From contig CALNXK010000040.1 of the NCBI GenBank assembly GCA_942486035.1, positions 3,277,501 through 3,341,500 of the forward strand: a DNA stretch of 64,000 bases, given 5' to 3'. Source of the DNA: Porites lobata (taxonomy: Eukaryota > Cnidaria > Anthozoa > Scleractinia > Poritidae). A program made the position numbers and the translations under genes. The notes under the pieces are model-generated. The model was given only the letters and a program-made list of their open reading frames with translations, made no database searches and was not told the DNA's origin. This document shows, piece by piece, positions 48,061 through 59,980 of this stretch (positions are counted from its first letter, which is position 1; every line of letters begins with the position of its first letter).

Positions 48061-48831
48061 ACCAAAGGTCCTGATAATAAATTCCCTGCTAGTAGAGGCT
48101 GTTCAACATCAAGTTTACAAAAATGCGAAAACTCACAATGTTTATCACCGCTGTTCACCGCTGTTTGTGTTTTATTTTTAATCAAACTCTTCAATTAAGC
48201 TACAGTCGGGAGGAGTAGGATTTTCCTTTCTCCGTCGCCAGTTGCCTAGGAAGATCAAAGGGCACTGAACAGCTAAGCGGAAATGATTGGAAACGATAAA
48301 ATGACTTGATTTTTCAACAATCTTCCTCCATTCGACCTAAAGGCTTAGAGAAGAAATTTGTTTGTACTAGATCTTCTTTACTCTTAACACCTAAACACTG
48401 TAGCTGCTATTACATGCATTAAAGAGGGTTGTGTTTTGTCTTTATTTCAGTCAGAAGTCGAGAATTACACACTGCAACGTAAAAAGAAAAAATTTAAAGC
48501 TCAAATGTCTTTTATTGTTTCATTTTTCTGAGAACATGCATCAGAGCGGAAACAATAGATGGCTTAAAAATTTTCGTAGAAATGATTCATTTATTTTTAA
48601 GCAAAGACGCACGCTTTAGATATAAGCCAAAACTTCCGGTTGGAATTTCAGGCAGCTTCTAGTAGCGAATGGAACAGCATTTCTGAAACCCTAAAAAGAG
48701 AACAACCTTGCGAGGTATACCCAAATTTGCGAGCACTTTTTCTTGGAATTACACAGTCCGGGATTTCTAGCAGGGAGTCAGGACACGTCTGGACCAGTCT
48801 TCCCATCAAGCATTGCACGCTGAAATCCAAA

Positions 48832-48861
48832 ATGGCGTCTATGTTGCTCGTAAAATATTGA
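48832..48861 (+). promoter_or_regulatory. Short upstream ORF before TIMM21
   Basis: The 9-codon frame MASMLLVKY starts in a strong context (A at -3, G at +4) and stops 4 bases before the TIMM21 ATG, whose own context is weaker. The unit 1 copy keeps the same arrangement (10 codons, 34324-34356). Such uORFs usually lower translation or act by re-initiation; here that is inference. Confidence 0.5.
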
Positions 48862-48865
48862 AGCG

Positions 48866-51800
48866 ATGCTTGCGTTTAAAAATATTAGCGCAATTTTACC
48901 AACACGTCTTCCTTCAAGGCTCTTTATTATAAGACAAAGCTCTGCTTTCCGTCTGATTTTAAAGAACAGAGGTCTTGCCAAACACTTAATCGCACCAGCG
49001 GCTGAACCGCTGCAAGTCCGTCTGTCAGCGTGTGCAGGATGTGGACTCTTTTCTAGTACACCCTTTGCGAGGTTCCTCTCCGAGAAAACATCCAGTGATA
49101 AAAAGGCAGAAGGATCGTCTGTGTTTCAAGAGCTGGTTGAGTCCCGCGAGCAACCACAGACACAGCTGACGGTGGGAGCAAAAGGTAAAATAAGTGTATA
49201 ATAATTGGATAATTTCCGTACTATTTTCGGTAGCCTTGCGCCCCATTCGAAACTTAATCTCTGGGAAGACCGAGTGCGAGCTCCAGCTCTGAAATCCTTG
49301 TTCTGACCCCCAGCTGTGTATCAAGATTTGCGCATGCACCATGGTTGGCTAAAAATGACACTTTTTCATTGTGGGGTTGGGTTGGGGGGGGGGGGGGTGA
49401 TCAGGTTGAAGGGAAATTCAAAGTGCACCTCCAGTTAATTATTGTGTCTGTTGGGGGACCAGAACAATGATTTTGGTGCTGCTTCGCAGATGTTACCAAC
49501 CTGGGTTTAGATTATGCCTGTGACGCAAGCTACATTTGCGAACATACGGTTGGCATTAAAGTTTGGGTCAGTCTCACTTGCTTAAAGCTGTGTGCATCAT
49601 TCTAGTGTAGTGACTTTGCCAACGTCTTGAGTAACATCAGCTATTGTGAGAATATGTTAGAGGACCTTGAATAACTATAACAGAGATCCAAAAGCCCCGT
49701 CATTGGATATCACAACAATCACATTGTAGATTAAACCTGCTATACTGCAGGTCTAGAATAATGATAAAAATTCAATATCCCAAATTAAAATTAAATTACC
49801 GAAATACTGCTTCAAAAATACCTCAATATTGCAAACCCTGATGTCGCCCTCAGAAAAGGTATTTCTTTTTGAAAGTTTTACATGTATTTGTGTGGTTCCT
49901 TTTTGGTGTGAAATCGTAAAATTAGCATCATCAAAGGATGTGGAAAAAGTAGTCGACTTTTTCAACCTCCTTTGGAAAAGCAAATTGTTTTGAATTATCA
50001 GGAGGTTTAAAAAATATTTAAAAAGTGAGGGCTCGAGAAATCAGGAATCTACTGTATTTAAACTAACAATGAGGGCGGGCATTTTATGGAGGAATGTTAC
50101 TTTTTTCATATGAAGATGCAAACGTCTGGCTCTCTTAGATGCAATCTTCAAAGTGCTATATATTGTCTGTGTTTTTAAAAATTGCACCCATTCGTGTTCT
50201 CCTATTTTCATTGTAATCTCAATTATTTTGATTAATATACTCTGATTCCAGTTGTTCAAGCTGGAAAAGATGTAAGCTACTTTGGTATTATTCTTATTGG
50301 CTTTGCAATTACTGGTAAGTTCTCAATTTATTTTTATATAATACCGCAATTTTCAGTGTTTGGTGTGTTAAAATTAACCAGTAGAACTTAATTACACCAA
50401 ATCTATTGACTTGATTTAAAATTACATTCAATTTGCATCCCTATTGGCAGTATATTAATATTTGCTGTGGTTTATTGACATGTAACAATACCCCATAATT
50501 AATGATAATAAATAACAACTGAAGTGGAAGTGGCTAGTCATAGAAATTTATTGAGTCATGAAGCATATGCTAAAACAGTGAGATAATTAAACACAAACAT
50601 GATGATTTTTAACTCATTTATTGCTGGCAAAATTACAATTTTGGTGCGCAAATGGCCAAATGGCTAACATGTTTTCTTGCCGGCAAATAAAACTTTTGAA
50701 AGCATTTATTTACCTCTTGCGGGGCCATTTCTTCTTGTTAATCTTTCTGTATTTGAAACTATTCTATAAAAAACCGTTTTAATTTACTTTGAAGCTTATT
50801 TATAAACATGTGAGCAAAATAAAGTAGCTAAGGACTAAATTTGCTTTTAAAAACCAAAAAAACTTTTTCAGTGGTTTTATCGATATGTGAAGGTTAAACC
50901 TACTAATACGTTTTACCTGTAAAACCTGTAAACTGAATTTTGTCACCCTCCTGGCGTTTTCATGAACAGCTTCTTACAGTTTATAGTAAAATATATTTTA
51001 CTGTAATACTAGTAAGTAAATCAGGAAGCCATGCATTTTGCTTGTAACTTATGCGAGTTTGGCATCGCTCCAACGTGAATAGGACTGTATCCCCCTATTC
51101 ACCCTAGTCACTCAAGTCGCCCTAGTCATCCTAGTCACCCTAGTCATCCAAGTCAACCTGGTCACCCTAGTCACCCTAGTCACACTATTCCCCCTAGTCA
51201 CCTACATGTAAGTCACCCTAGTCACCCCAGTCACCCTAGCCTGCGATCATGTCCTCTCCCTTTATCTCTGTAATCTGTTTTCGGGAAGAGGGCATGATAC
51301 TTTTCTTTCACAGATCACATGCAAAAAAGCCAGAATCTGGACTTTTTTCTGATTGGATAGGAAACAATACGGATGATTGGCGCTATTCTGATCAGCCAAA
51401 ACGCCGCCATCCGTTAGTTGTTGTTGATTTCAGTCTGCATTTTTGCTTGCATATAAATGAGCAGTGAATACACATGCGAGTTCGTTATGAAATTTCTGCC
51501 GGCTCAGTTTTCTTGAATTTATAGAATGTCTAAATAGAAATTTCATCCATTGAAACATTTGTCCATTTCATGGTTTACTAAAAATTGCAGTCAAAATTTC
51601 ACTGATCATTTGAATGTAATTTGATACCGGCTACAAGTTACAGAAGCAACAAACAGGTTCACTTTTCAAATAATCAATTCATGAATGGAATCTTGGCCTG
51701 GATTGACTGTAATTTCCTTCTTCAGAAACCTGCAAATTATTCTGAGCAATCTTTGCTTTCCATCACTTTTCAGTTCGTGAAATATAGTGCTTCAGCCTAA

Positions 51801-54800
51801 TTTTTTTTCACTGCTTTCGCCACAGAATAAACAAGCTTTTACCAGTAAATTCTTTATTATTTGTAGCTGTTAAATTTAGGTATGGTACGGTAGTATTTCA
51901 TCACCAAAGAAGAATTTAAAATTTTTTTTGGGAGGCGCCATCTGAACGTACTTAAAAATTTTCTTTTCCCTAAAATTCATTTCGAAAGAGACATTATTCC
52001 CACCAAAGTTTGATTCCTGTCTGGTAATTAAATGCTGATTGGCTAATAGCATGACAGGTCAAGCAGATGTTAGATTATGTAAATTAGGGGGTGGTTGATG
52101 GCTTGTTAAATGAATGTATCAGCCGTTATTTTTCCCTCCCGAGCCAAAGAAGCAAAGAAGCAAAAAAATGCCTGATCTCAGGTTACAGTCAGCCATGTTA
52201 CCCTACTGACCCAAGTTACCCACATTAGCCATGTCACCCAAGTGACCTAAATTCCAAGAGTCACCCAAGTTACTCAACTCACCCAACTGACCATTAATAA
52301 ATCTACAATATTTTCAAAACCCTTACCGGAATAAGGATTTGTGATGGTTATATTTTGTCCAATATTGTTTTACCACTGGCTTTTTTAAAAAAATGCATTT
52401 CCTAACAATAATTAAGAGGTAATGTTTTCTCTTTTTTTTCTTAGGTGCACTGTTATGGTTCTTAGTAAGTGAGTTATTTTTGGGCTTCAGTCCCAACAGG
52501 GTTTATGCACATGCTTTGAAGAAGGTTAAAGCAAATGCTGAGGTAAGCTTGAAAGCAGCCATGCATTTGCCCTCTTTCTTTTGGTAAATGAGAGAATCCG
52601 GGCAGCTGTACACAGGCTATAGAACACAAGCTCTTTTTGGTCCTTGCCAGTATTACAGGGACACCCAACGACGATTTCCTGCTAAATACATTGAAAACAG
52701 TTTTTAGGCTATCCAGAGTGCTTTTAGACCTTTACAAATGAAATCTTAGCAACGCTATAAAATTTGTATCTGTTCAGTCATCCTAGGGGAACTTAAGTCT
52801 TTTCGAAATTGCAAGGTCTTCAGTATTATTAATTTTCTTGAAAAGTTGAGATGCAATTTAGCGCATTACGAAAGTGAAAATTTTTTTGATGCCTCTCTCC
52901 ATCACATTTTTTAATCCGAAAATTTTAGATTTCGTTTTCCTATGAAAAATAGTCTAGCCTGGGGTGTGAAATGTCAAAAATTAAACTTCAGAAAATTGTA
53001 GGGAATTTAATGTAAGCTTTGAATATTGTACCTGAATGGAACGGTCATCTGGAAATTTTTAGTTGTCCTCAAGAAATAGAAAATTCTAGTTGCTTCTCTG
53101 AAGAGATATTTTACAGAAAACAGTCTTCGCGTGCCCCTGAGTATTGCTGCTGTCTGTTGGCAATTAGGTATTTCTAATGACACTCTCTTTTGTTAGCATC
53201 ATTGCCCATTATTTCTAGCATTTTTTCTCCTGGTTTTTAGGAAGATTGCTCTTTATTTGCTTGACATCCTTGCTTCCTGTTGGTACACTTTATGTGTTAA
53301 GCATTATTTTTATCCAGTGCTTCTCAATGACATGATGGCCTTTAATTTAATGGTTCTTACTTTTGCAGGTTGTTGAAGCAATTGGAGAACCAATAATGGG
53401 CCATGGAGAAACAACATCTAGAGGAAGAAGGAGACATGTTAGGTAGGGTACACTGTCACCTACTAAATGGAGGCTAAGTTTGCATTTTAATAGTAACCAT
53501 CACTGCTGAAGATATTGTCTGTAAACCCAATTTTAATGACTGTTTCTCTCACTAGTGAAGTGTAGCACATTTTTTTTTTTACAGTTTAATATGGATAAGT
53601 ACTATTAAACCAGGCCCCGGTTGTTCAGAGGCTGAATAGTGCTATCCACCGCATAAATCTCTATCCAGCGGATAGCATTATCGATTTCCGTGATACTTTC
53701 CCACTGGATAGTGATTTATCCGGTGGATAGCGCTATCCAACGTCTGAACAACGGGGGCCAGGGTTTTTTTTGTTGGGCATTTAAAGTACTAATAAAATTA
53801 ACAGCTGATATTCACATGATCACTTTGATTGCTGGAAATAAGATCTAGTGACTTATTAGCTATTACATTGAAACAACTCCATTGCTTGACTATATCCCAG
53901 TTTTCAGTTGTTGGTAGAATCGTCTGTGGTGGTACAACCTCATGTTAATACAATTGCCTCTTCTCTCTTTTTTACTGGGATTTTTCCCCTTATGCAAAAT
54001 GGTATTTTGCTGAAATAAGCACAATTTCCATAAAGGCAGTATCAATAATTATTGAAAGTAGTATTCAGTCAAAGGCTTGAGTACCAATCACATAACCATA
54101 TGATGGTCTGTTAAAATGATGCAACAAGTAATTCTGATATAGAGTCTGGCAGGTTCCTCATATATTTATAAGGTTGTTTGGATTTGTAGATGTTTTATTA
54201 TTTCATTGCCATTCCTTTATGATACAGTTACCAAGAGTATTTAGTGGAAGGTGAAAACTATATGCGGGTCAAGTTTTATGTAAAAGGATCAAAAAGAAAA
54301 GGGACAGTTCATGCTGATGTAAAACAGGTAACTCTGTAAATGAAGTGAGTGACACTCAGTGCCCACTCCTTCATGCAGCAATTCACATATTAGGTAGTGA
54401 AAAATGGAGAAAAGCATAATTTGGCCGGGAAGTGGGAAGAGTGAGGCTGGACAAAGGGATTGTCTCCCCTCTTTAACAGAGTGTAAATTATTATTTCAAA
54501 TTAAAAATTTTTCCTTAAATCATTTTTCCATGCACAAATGCCCTGCGTTTTCAATAATCAATAATGGCAGGTGGTGGGTGCATGGAAGGAGGAGGGGGAG
54601 AAGGAGCCCCCTCTGCAACTACCACATACAAAATAATGATATTACTGCCTGCATTTAGAACTTTTTCCTTAGTATCACTTAACAATACTATTTTCCATCC
54701 AAACTCCTCCTTTTCCTTGGTGTGAAACATTTTTTTTATTGAAATTAAGTCATCTTACGAAAGAGCACTTCTGCTCACAGTTAGGCAAACATGTTTCCCA

Positions 54801-55141
54801 TCTGATGACATGAACCCCCACCATGATTTCACAGATTTTTTAATGGCAATTGTTCAACCCAGTAGCATAGCCATTTATGCAGGATACCTATTTTAATGGC
54901 TACGGATAGAAATAAGTTACCTGTACCTTCACATGTAAGCAGTCATTATTAAAATAATTTTGTTTTACAGACATACAGTATTTGAAATAATTGGACAGAA
55001 TATGCAAATTCTGTAAATTTTTCACAGAAATGTGCCCATTGTTTTCTTTTATTTCAGGGATCACGTGGCAATTTTGACTATCGCTTCATCTTTGTAGAAC
55101 TTTCACCTTATGAAACAATAGTCGTCTTGGACAATCGATGA
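48866..55141 (+). CDS. TIMM21: TIMM21, mitochondrial inner membrane translocase subunit Tim21
   Basis: Tim21 sits in the inner mitochondrial membrane. It links the TOM complex to TIM23 during presequence import and, in animals, helps assemble respiratory-chain complexes. Exons: 48866-49184, 50252-50314, 52445-52542, 53369-53442, 54228-54327 and 55058-55141 (TGA at 55139-55141), all GT-AG. Phases are consistent and the protein is 245 residues, close to the usual animal length. The N-terminus (1-70) is Arg-rich and lacks acidic residues near its start, as expected of a presequence. One membrane segment lies at about 114-135 (YFGIILIGFAITGALLW). The intermembrane-space domain follows with family hallmarks: GEPIMGHGETTSRGRRRHV (167-184), YMRVKFYVKGS, GTVHADVK, then DYRFIFVEL and a final VLDNR. 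Its first exon is duplicated at 34361. Confidence 0.93.
49235..49510. repeat. Decayed MITE copy in TIMM21 intron 1
   Basis: Pieces such as TCCTTGTTCTGACCCCCA (49289) and GCTGCTTCGCAGATG resemble the element at 61557-61846. A poly-G run lies inside at 49387. Confidence 0.5.
49760..49990. repeat. Dispersed repeat fragment shared with 10.1 kb
   Basis: TTACCGAAATACTGCTTC and flank match 10130-10195 in reverse. Type unknown. Confidence 0.4.
51095..51242. repeat. Minisatellite with 9-bp unit CACCCTAGT in TIMM21 intron 2
   Basis: About 15 imperfect units of CACCCTAGT with variants (CATCCTAGT, CACTCAAGT, CAACCTGGT). A more decayed array of the same kind is at 52195-52290 (TCACCCAAGT), 1 kb further on in the same intron. 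Confidence 0.8.
52195..52290. repeat. Decayed minisatellite related to the array at 51.1 kb
   Basis: TCACCCAAGT, TTACTCAACT and similar 9-10 bp steps. Confidence 0.55.
53613..53759. mobile_element. 147-bp hairpin MITE in TIMM21 intron 4
   Basis: GGCCCCGGTTGTTCAGAGGC and its complement form the ends, with GCTATCCACCG/CGGTGGATAGC inner repeats. A partial relative is at 60565-60645 in TK2 intron 1 (GATTTATCCGGTGGATAGC). Confidence 0.8.
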
Positions 55142-56834
55142 ACACTTTTACTACTTCTTCAAACATTGTCCTATCATCCATCTGGGTTATCATTCTTCAA
55201 CTTCTACCAGCTGCTTATCGCAAAGAGGATTGAAATCAATAAGAAAAAGAGAGACAGACTTATTCTTTGTCAGTTTTATCCAACTGCCTGTACACCTAAA
55301 TTGTATTAATTTTAATTATAATGGTTCTAAAACTGTGTGTTCTTACCCCCTGAGGGGCTATGAAAATTCAATGAGTAATGTGTCAAGTATTTGCATACAT
55401 TAGACAGTGAAACCTCCTTAGTATGGATATCAAAGGGACAGAGCCAAGTGTTTGCATTTTAGAGGTATAAGTCATTTGAAGTTGACTATCTTTGGGTACA
55501 ATCTTGAGAGTGTCTGTAATAGACAGGTACTTTGATTGTTAAAGCTTCACTCATCTCCTGTTCCTATCATGGTCATCACTACATTTAAAGAACAAGAGGA
55601 ATCAGTACCCAATTTCTCCTGGTTGTATCAGTAGAAGTCATGGGAGTAATATAAATAATGTGATAACACAGCAACAGTTCCAATTTGACTTATTGCATAT
55701 CAGTGATGGGAGTATTGCAAGCCAACACCTTCCGAGCAGGATCATTACACTACTCCACCCCATCTCCAGAAGACAAGGAAAATTGTGTGGCTAACTCTAC
55801 TTATTTATAACATTTTCCACCATATACTGTTCAAGAGTGATGGCCACCATACAGCAGAGGGCACTCAGAGTGTAAGGTTTCCAACATTAGTACTGTTACT
55901 GTGAAACTCAGAAAACTGTGAACACCTGAAAAATTTCAGAAATGTTGATTGTGTACTGGCCAATCACAAAGTTCAGGATACGCAAGCAACCTCAAAATCA
56001 CAAACTAATATTATTACCATTGCTGTTTGCAGTTTAGTTATCGTGTGCTTTATTGGCTTATTTCTCGCAACACAATAACATAACATTCCATAAATATTTC
56101 TGGTGTTCACGGTTTTGCGAGATTCACAGTAATGGATACCCCGTTGATGGACCTTTTAAGTGACGTTGCAACTTCAACTGTTAATATCCTTGAATGAAAC
56201 AATATATCTCTTCATAGATCGATTTATCACACTAAATTTAATGAAACTGCCTAGTTTCATAAAATTCTTCGCAAACTCTTGGAAATTACTAACCCAAAAT
56301 TGCCAATAATGCACTTGTCTCGTGGCAGACCTTTGTAACTTTGGGCCCTTTATGTTCTAGTTGTTCATGGCCAATTTTTATAAAACTTTACAGGTTTACT
56401 AAATTGACTATGATAAACTGACCTGTGAAGATGTATTATTATTCATTCACAATATTTCTCCATTTCTGATTGGCTATAATCACACGCATAATTCATCAGA
56501 ACCAGTTACCGTTAAACAAGTTTGTAAGAATTTTGCGATATTGAAGTGATGATGTCAATTGTGCAGCCAAATTGCCAGATTATTGAACCATTAACCAAGA
56601 AGACCTGAGGATGAGATTGAGTTGTTTTGGTAGTGATACATCCTTGGAGACCTGGAGGCAGTTAGTTGGGACAACAGAATGTTCGTGGTGAAAGTTTACT
56701 ATAAGAATTTTCTGGCTAATCAGCAAAGAGGAGCACCTGGGTGACTCGGGTGTTATCTTACAAGATGTAGTTTTCCTCATTGATTGCCATTAGTAAACGG
56801 GGAAAGTTTCTCAAGAAAGTTTCACAATAAAATG
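55142..56834. other. TIMM21 3' flank and intergenic DNA
   Basis: No gene seen. There is no AATAAA within 600 bases after the TIMM21 stop; AATAAG at 55231 and AATAAA at 56827 are the only candidates I noticed. The end of the transcript is therefore unknown. Confidence 0.4.
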
Positions 56835-56838
56835 TTAA

Positions 56839-57461
56839 CCCATTCGCCCCTGAACCGCCCGTAACCGCCCGTGCGGATCCAGGTCCTTTCTACCCTTTGT
56901 GACTTCATCAGTTTTAACGGTCAAGGACAACTTTCTTCACTAACTTGTGCAGAGTGAAGAGATCTTTCAAACCATACCAGAATGAGCACAATTCAGTCAA
57001 GGACACCGGAGAAAGAAGCAAAAAAACCACGTGACAAGGACCTGAAAATCCTCATGAAAATCTTGTTCCATTACCCACCTACCTTTCCTTTCACCTAATC
57101 CTAAGATCCTAAAAGCTTTCCTAAAAACTCTTCCCACCAAAATGAAGCCTACTAAATGCCCAGCAAGAGAAAAAAAAAATGATGCAAGAAAAGCGAAAAA
57201 AGAAGGGAGGAGAGAAAGCGAAAAGTAAAAGTCAAGACTGCTGTGTCACTTTTAAACCCAAAAACTGTCAAAATTTTGCTTTCTGCGCATGCCCAAACTT
57301 CGCAAGCTGATATTTTGCATCTGGATCAGAAGGCCGCCAAGTGTACGACCTGTAAACCAGTTTGTGGTAAGTTTTAGCTCTTTATAGCACGACAGTGACC
57401 AGAAAACCACTTGACTAGCTTCAAAACGCGTTTTTCGGCAAAATCTCCAGGAGCGAATGGG
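56839..57461. mobile_element. 623-bp piggyBac-type MITE
   Basis: It starts CCCATTCGC and ends GCGAATGGG, flanked by TTAA at 56835-56838 and 57462-57465. TTAA with CCC...GGG ends is the piggyBac signature. There is no transposase frame. Confidence 0.8.
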
Positions 57462-57465
57462 TTAA

Positions 57466-58410
57466 TGAAGCCAGAATGCAGCGAAGGCGAATAACACCCT
57501 TCTTGATCTCCATAATTCTTTAGATGATACTCAGCCTCATTCAGTAATTGCTAAGTTTTGCATAGCATCAGTAAAAAGGTCCAGTGATTGTAATCTCTCA
57601 AGCTAACTGTCATTCTTTAAGAAACAGAAACTAGTGACACCCTTTTAGGTTTTCCTGTTATCTGTAAAAGCATAACTACTTTTTAGCTTCCAGTAAATAC
57701 ATGAGCCTTTATTTACTTTTGGTGCTTTGAGAGTGTAGGAGTCTTATAAGAAACAAAACAACCCAACAATAGCCATTGTAGAGTTCACATCAATCTTAAG
57801 TAGTGAATGTGGAAGATTGTATCCATTTTCCATATATTTAAAAATCGTCTTCACGTTTATGGGAAAAAAGTCTACTGATAAAAATAATTAAATAGGGGGT
57901 ACATAAAATTATACAACTTCTTCTGCAATGAATAAATATTTGTTTTGTATGTCCACCTCACATCAGATACAGTAGTTGTAATAGTGTGTCTTAACAAAGA
58001 GAATTACATCTGGGACATTCAAAGACTTTTCGATTGAAGTGATGTATGTAAACATTCACAGTGCATTCAGTAATGCTCGAGAAAATTATATGCAACTGTT
58101 GCAGTCACGATATTAACATAACCACATTTCTAGGTACTGTTGACAGAATAACTTTTTCACTGTTCAGATGATTTTAAGACTGACACTACAGTAGTAAAAT
58201 AATAAAACTTAAGAATTTACAATCAAGTCACTCTAAAAACATCTTGCCCAAAGTTACATGTTGCTGATTGTTGTTGATTTGAAGCTGCTACTATACATGG
58301 GTGTGCAGTCGCTATCTTTTCATATGTATTCCTTTTTATGTTTGAAGCATGACCAATACACATTCTTTTTAAAATGAACTACCTATAATTCAGGGGCTAT
58401 GTCTTTCAGT
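57466..58410. other. Intergenic DNA between TIMM21 and FITM2
   Basis: No feature recognised. Confidence 0.4.
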
Positions 58411-58416
58411 GTAACT

Positions 58417-58422
58417 TTTATT
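58417..58422 (-). terminator. Candidate poly(A) signal of FITM2
   Basis: AATAAA on the minus strand about 115 bases past the stop. Confidence 0.45.
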
Positions 58423-58535
58423 AACTCAGGGGTTTCCGCAACACAACTGTTAGCAAGACGACGTTTGGGTAGCTAGGTCGGTTAACAAATGTAAGTACAT
58501 TAATATTAAACACATCTTGGTGCAATCAATTACGT

Positions 58536-59321
58536 CTACGTAGGTGTCCATGGTAACCCAGGTGAAAGGCCATTTTTATACCAAATTCCATAAGTAATAT
58601 ACCACGTAAAGAAGGCTATGAGAGCACCAAGAACCTTTTGTAGAACAGTATGAAAGTACAAAGTCGTGCAAAGAAGCATGAACTCCCATAGAAGAAGTAA
58701 CAATGCTGAACCGGTGAAGAACGCATCTATGAGGGGGCTGAGGTGCTTGAGATACTGAGGTGCGTCAGTTTCTGATTTTGTTGAGCTAAACCATGTTTTA
58801 TATTGCTTGACTTGGAGCTCTTCGGTAATGATAAGGGCACTGTAGGTTAAGAGAAACGTGTGTCCTGATATGTCAAATCCATCCCAGTGAAATCCCTGAA
58901 GGTGGCAAATCCTCTTAGAAGTTAGAGTTTCTTCTCCTTCACAGAAACCGGTCTGCTCTTCAATGAATACAAAGAAGTTCACCCAAAAATACCAACCAAA
59001 CGTCCCCACGGCCAGCCTGCTGAGGTGCTTTAACATCGCAAACGGTTTGCAAGAGGTGTATACAAGAGAGGTTAAGCACATGAATGGAATCATAAGACCA
59101 AGAGTCCAACCCCAGCCCAGCTTAACAAAGTACACGTTGAATACATTCCTCTTGTTTGAGAGATACGATTGAGGGAAAGGAAGAAAGTCGTGGAGAAATG
59201 ACCCCGTTAGTATGACCAGCCAATAAATAGCCACTTTAAAAACTGGAGAAACGAGAACCCAGTCGGAAATACCCTCTTTTATCCTATGAAACAAAGAGGA
59301 TCCCTCCCGTCCGGACTCCAT
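58536..59321 (-). CDS. FITM2: FITM2, fat storage-inducing transmembrane protein (acyl-CoA diphosphatase)
   Basis: FIT proteins are ER membrane enzymes that split fatty acyl-CoA into acyl-phosphopantetheine and an adenosine nucleotide, and are needed for lipid droplet budding. This is a single open exon of 261 residues, the normal length. The frame extends left of the ATG only to a GTG at 59360, so I take the ATG at 59321 (AAAATGG context). Family marks: SYLSNKRNVFNVYFVK (52-67), the GFDISGHTFLL motif with catalytic His154, and the second active-site His224 in LYFHTVLQKVLG. Hydrophobic segments are near 27-45, 70-90, 105-122, 155-168, 200-220 and 230-250. The C-terminal LSPGLPW is also conserved in style. 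It is divergent to TK2 across about 660 bp. There is no intron in the coding part, whereas vertebrate FITM2 is split to my recollection. Confidence 0.95.
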   Translation of the reverse strand: MESGREGSSLFHRIKEGISDWVLVSPVFKVAIYWLVILTGSFLHDFLPFPQSYLSNKRNVFNVYFVKLGWGWTLGLMIPFMCLTSLVYTSCKPFAMLKHLSRLAVGTFGWYFWVNFFVFIEEQTGFCEGEETLTSKRICHLQGFHWDGFDISGHTFLLTYSALIITEELQVKQYKTWFSSTKSETDAPQYLKHLSPLIDAFFTGSALLLLLWEFMLLCTTLYFHTVLQKVLGALIAFFTWYITYGIWYKNGLSPGLPWTPT

Positions 59322-59980
59322 TTTTCTTGTTAGTTCCCAGACTTCCTGCAGACTTCTCACTGCTCTGGACTCTTGGGGATTGGGTCGTCGAAGAAATACA
59401 CGTGAAAATTTGATTGCAATCGTTTAGAAAGAAGTCTGCTTTGAATCGCACTGAAAACATGTGTTCAAACGGTAATGCTTTTATCGAAATGAGGTGAAAA
59501 CAGAAACTCGGAAACAAAAGTAATGGCAGGTGAACGTAAATCGTCCAAAAAGGTAAGAAATCTTTGCGTTTTCGGGATGGAAAAATTACAATCATGTTAC
59601 CTTTTATTCGATCATTTTTGTAGATCTGTCAAACTCGCATTAAATATATTCTTTTAAATAAATGGGAGAGAGTTATAATGCTCATCGTGCAGTAAAGTAA
59701 ATCCAGTTTGTTATCTCTAAAACAATTCAATATTCTGCAAGACTGTAGACACAGTACGTGTGTATGGGACATCATTTTTAACCATCACTGAGTTCCTGTA
59801 TCAACGTTTATGATGTATTTTGTTTTATTTCATTTTTAGAAAACTACATGTAAAGATCTTTGCAAAAACAATGGATTGTGTGTAGCGTGACACAATTGTT
59901 GTGATTTGTTTACGTGACATCAGAATGACAGGTGTGATCAGGGTGTGATGTACTATCAGGAATCCGCTGGCTGAAGGATA
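59322..59980. promoter_or_regulatory. Probable bidirectional promoter of FITM2 and TK2
   Basis: The starts of two divergent genes are 659 bases apart with no repeat between. Divergent housekeeping genes at this distance usually share a promoter. No TATA box or clear CpG cluster stands out. Inference from arrangement only. Confidence 0.5.

Larger units (their letters stand above)
36945..49140. repeat. Tandem segmental duplication, unit 2
   Basis: The right-hand copy of the block described for unit 1. It keeps gene B and the complete TIMM21 start, while unit 1 has lost TIMM21 function. It lacks the LINE insertions of unit 1 but has its own MITEs at 38030-38262, 39166-39385, 42776-43172, 43600-44077, 44734-44975 and 47717-48060. 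Confidence 0.85.

Noticed and set aside
48640..48861. 73-codon ORF just before TIMM21
   Set aside because: It reads through promoter sequence, is broken in unit 1 and does not join TIMM21. Only its last 9 codons (the uORF) are worth noting.
51095..51242. Interstitial telomere repeat or CRISPR-like array
   Set aside because: The unit is 9 bp and imperfect with no spacers. It is a minisatellite in an intron of a eukaryotic gene.
59322..59360. Thirteen extra N-terminal residues of FITM2
   Set aside because: The upstream limit of the frame is GTG, not ATG. The ATG at 59321 has a strong context and gives the usual family length.
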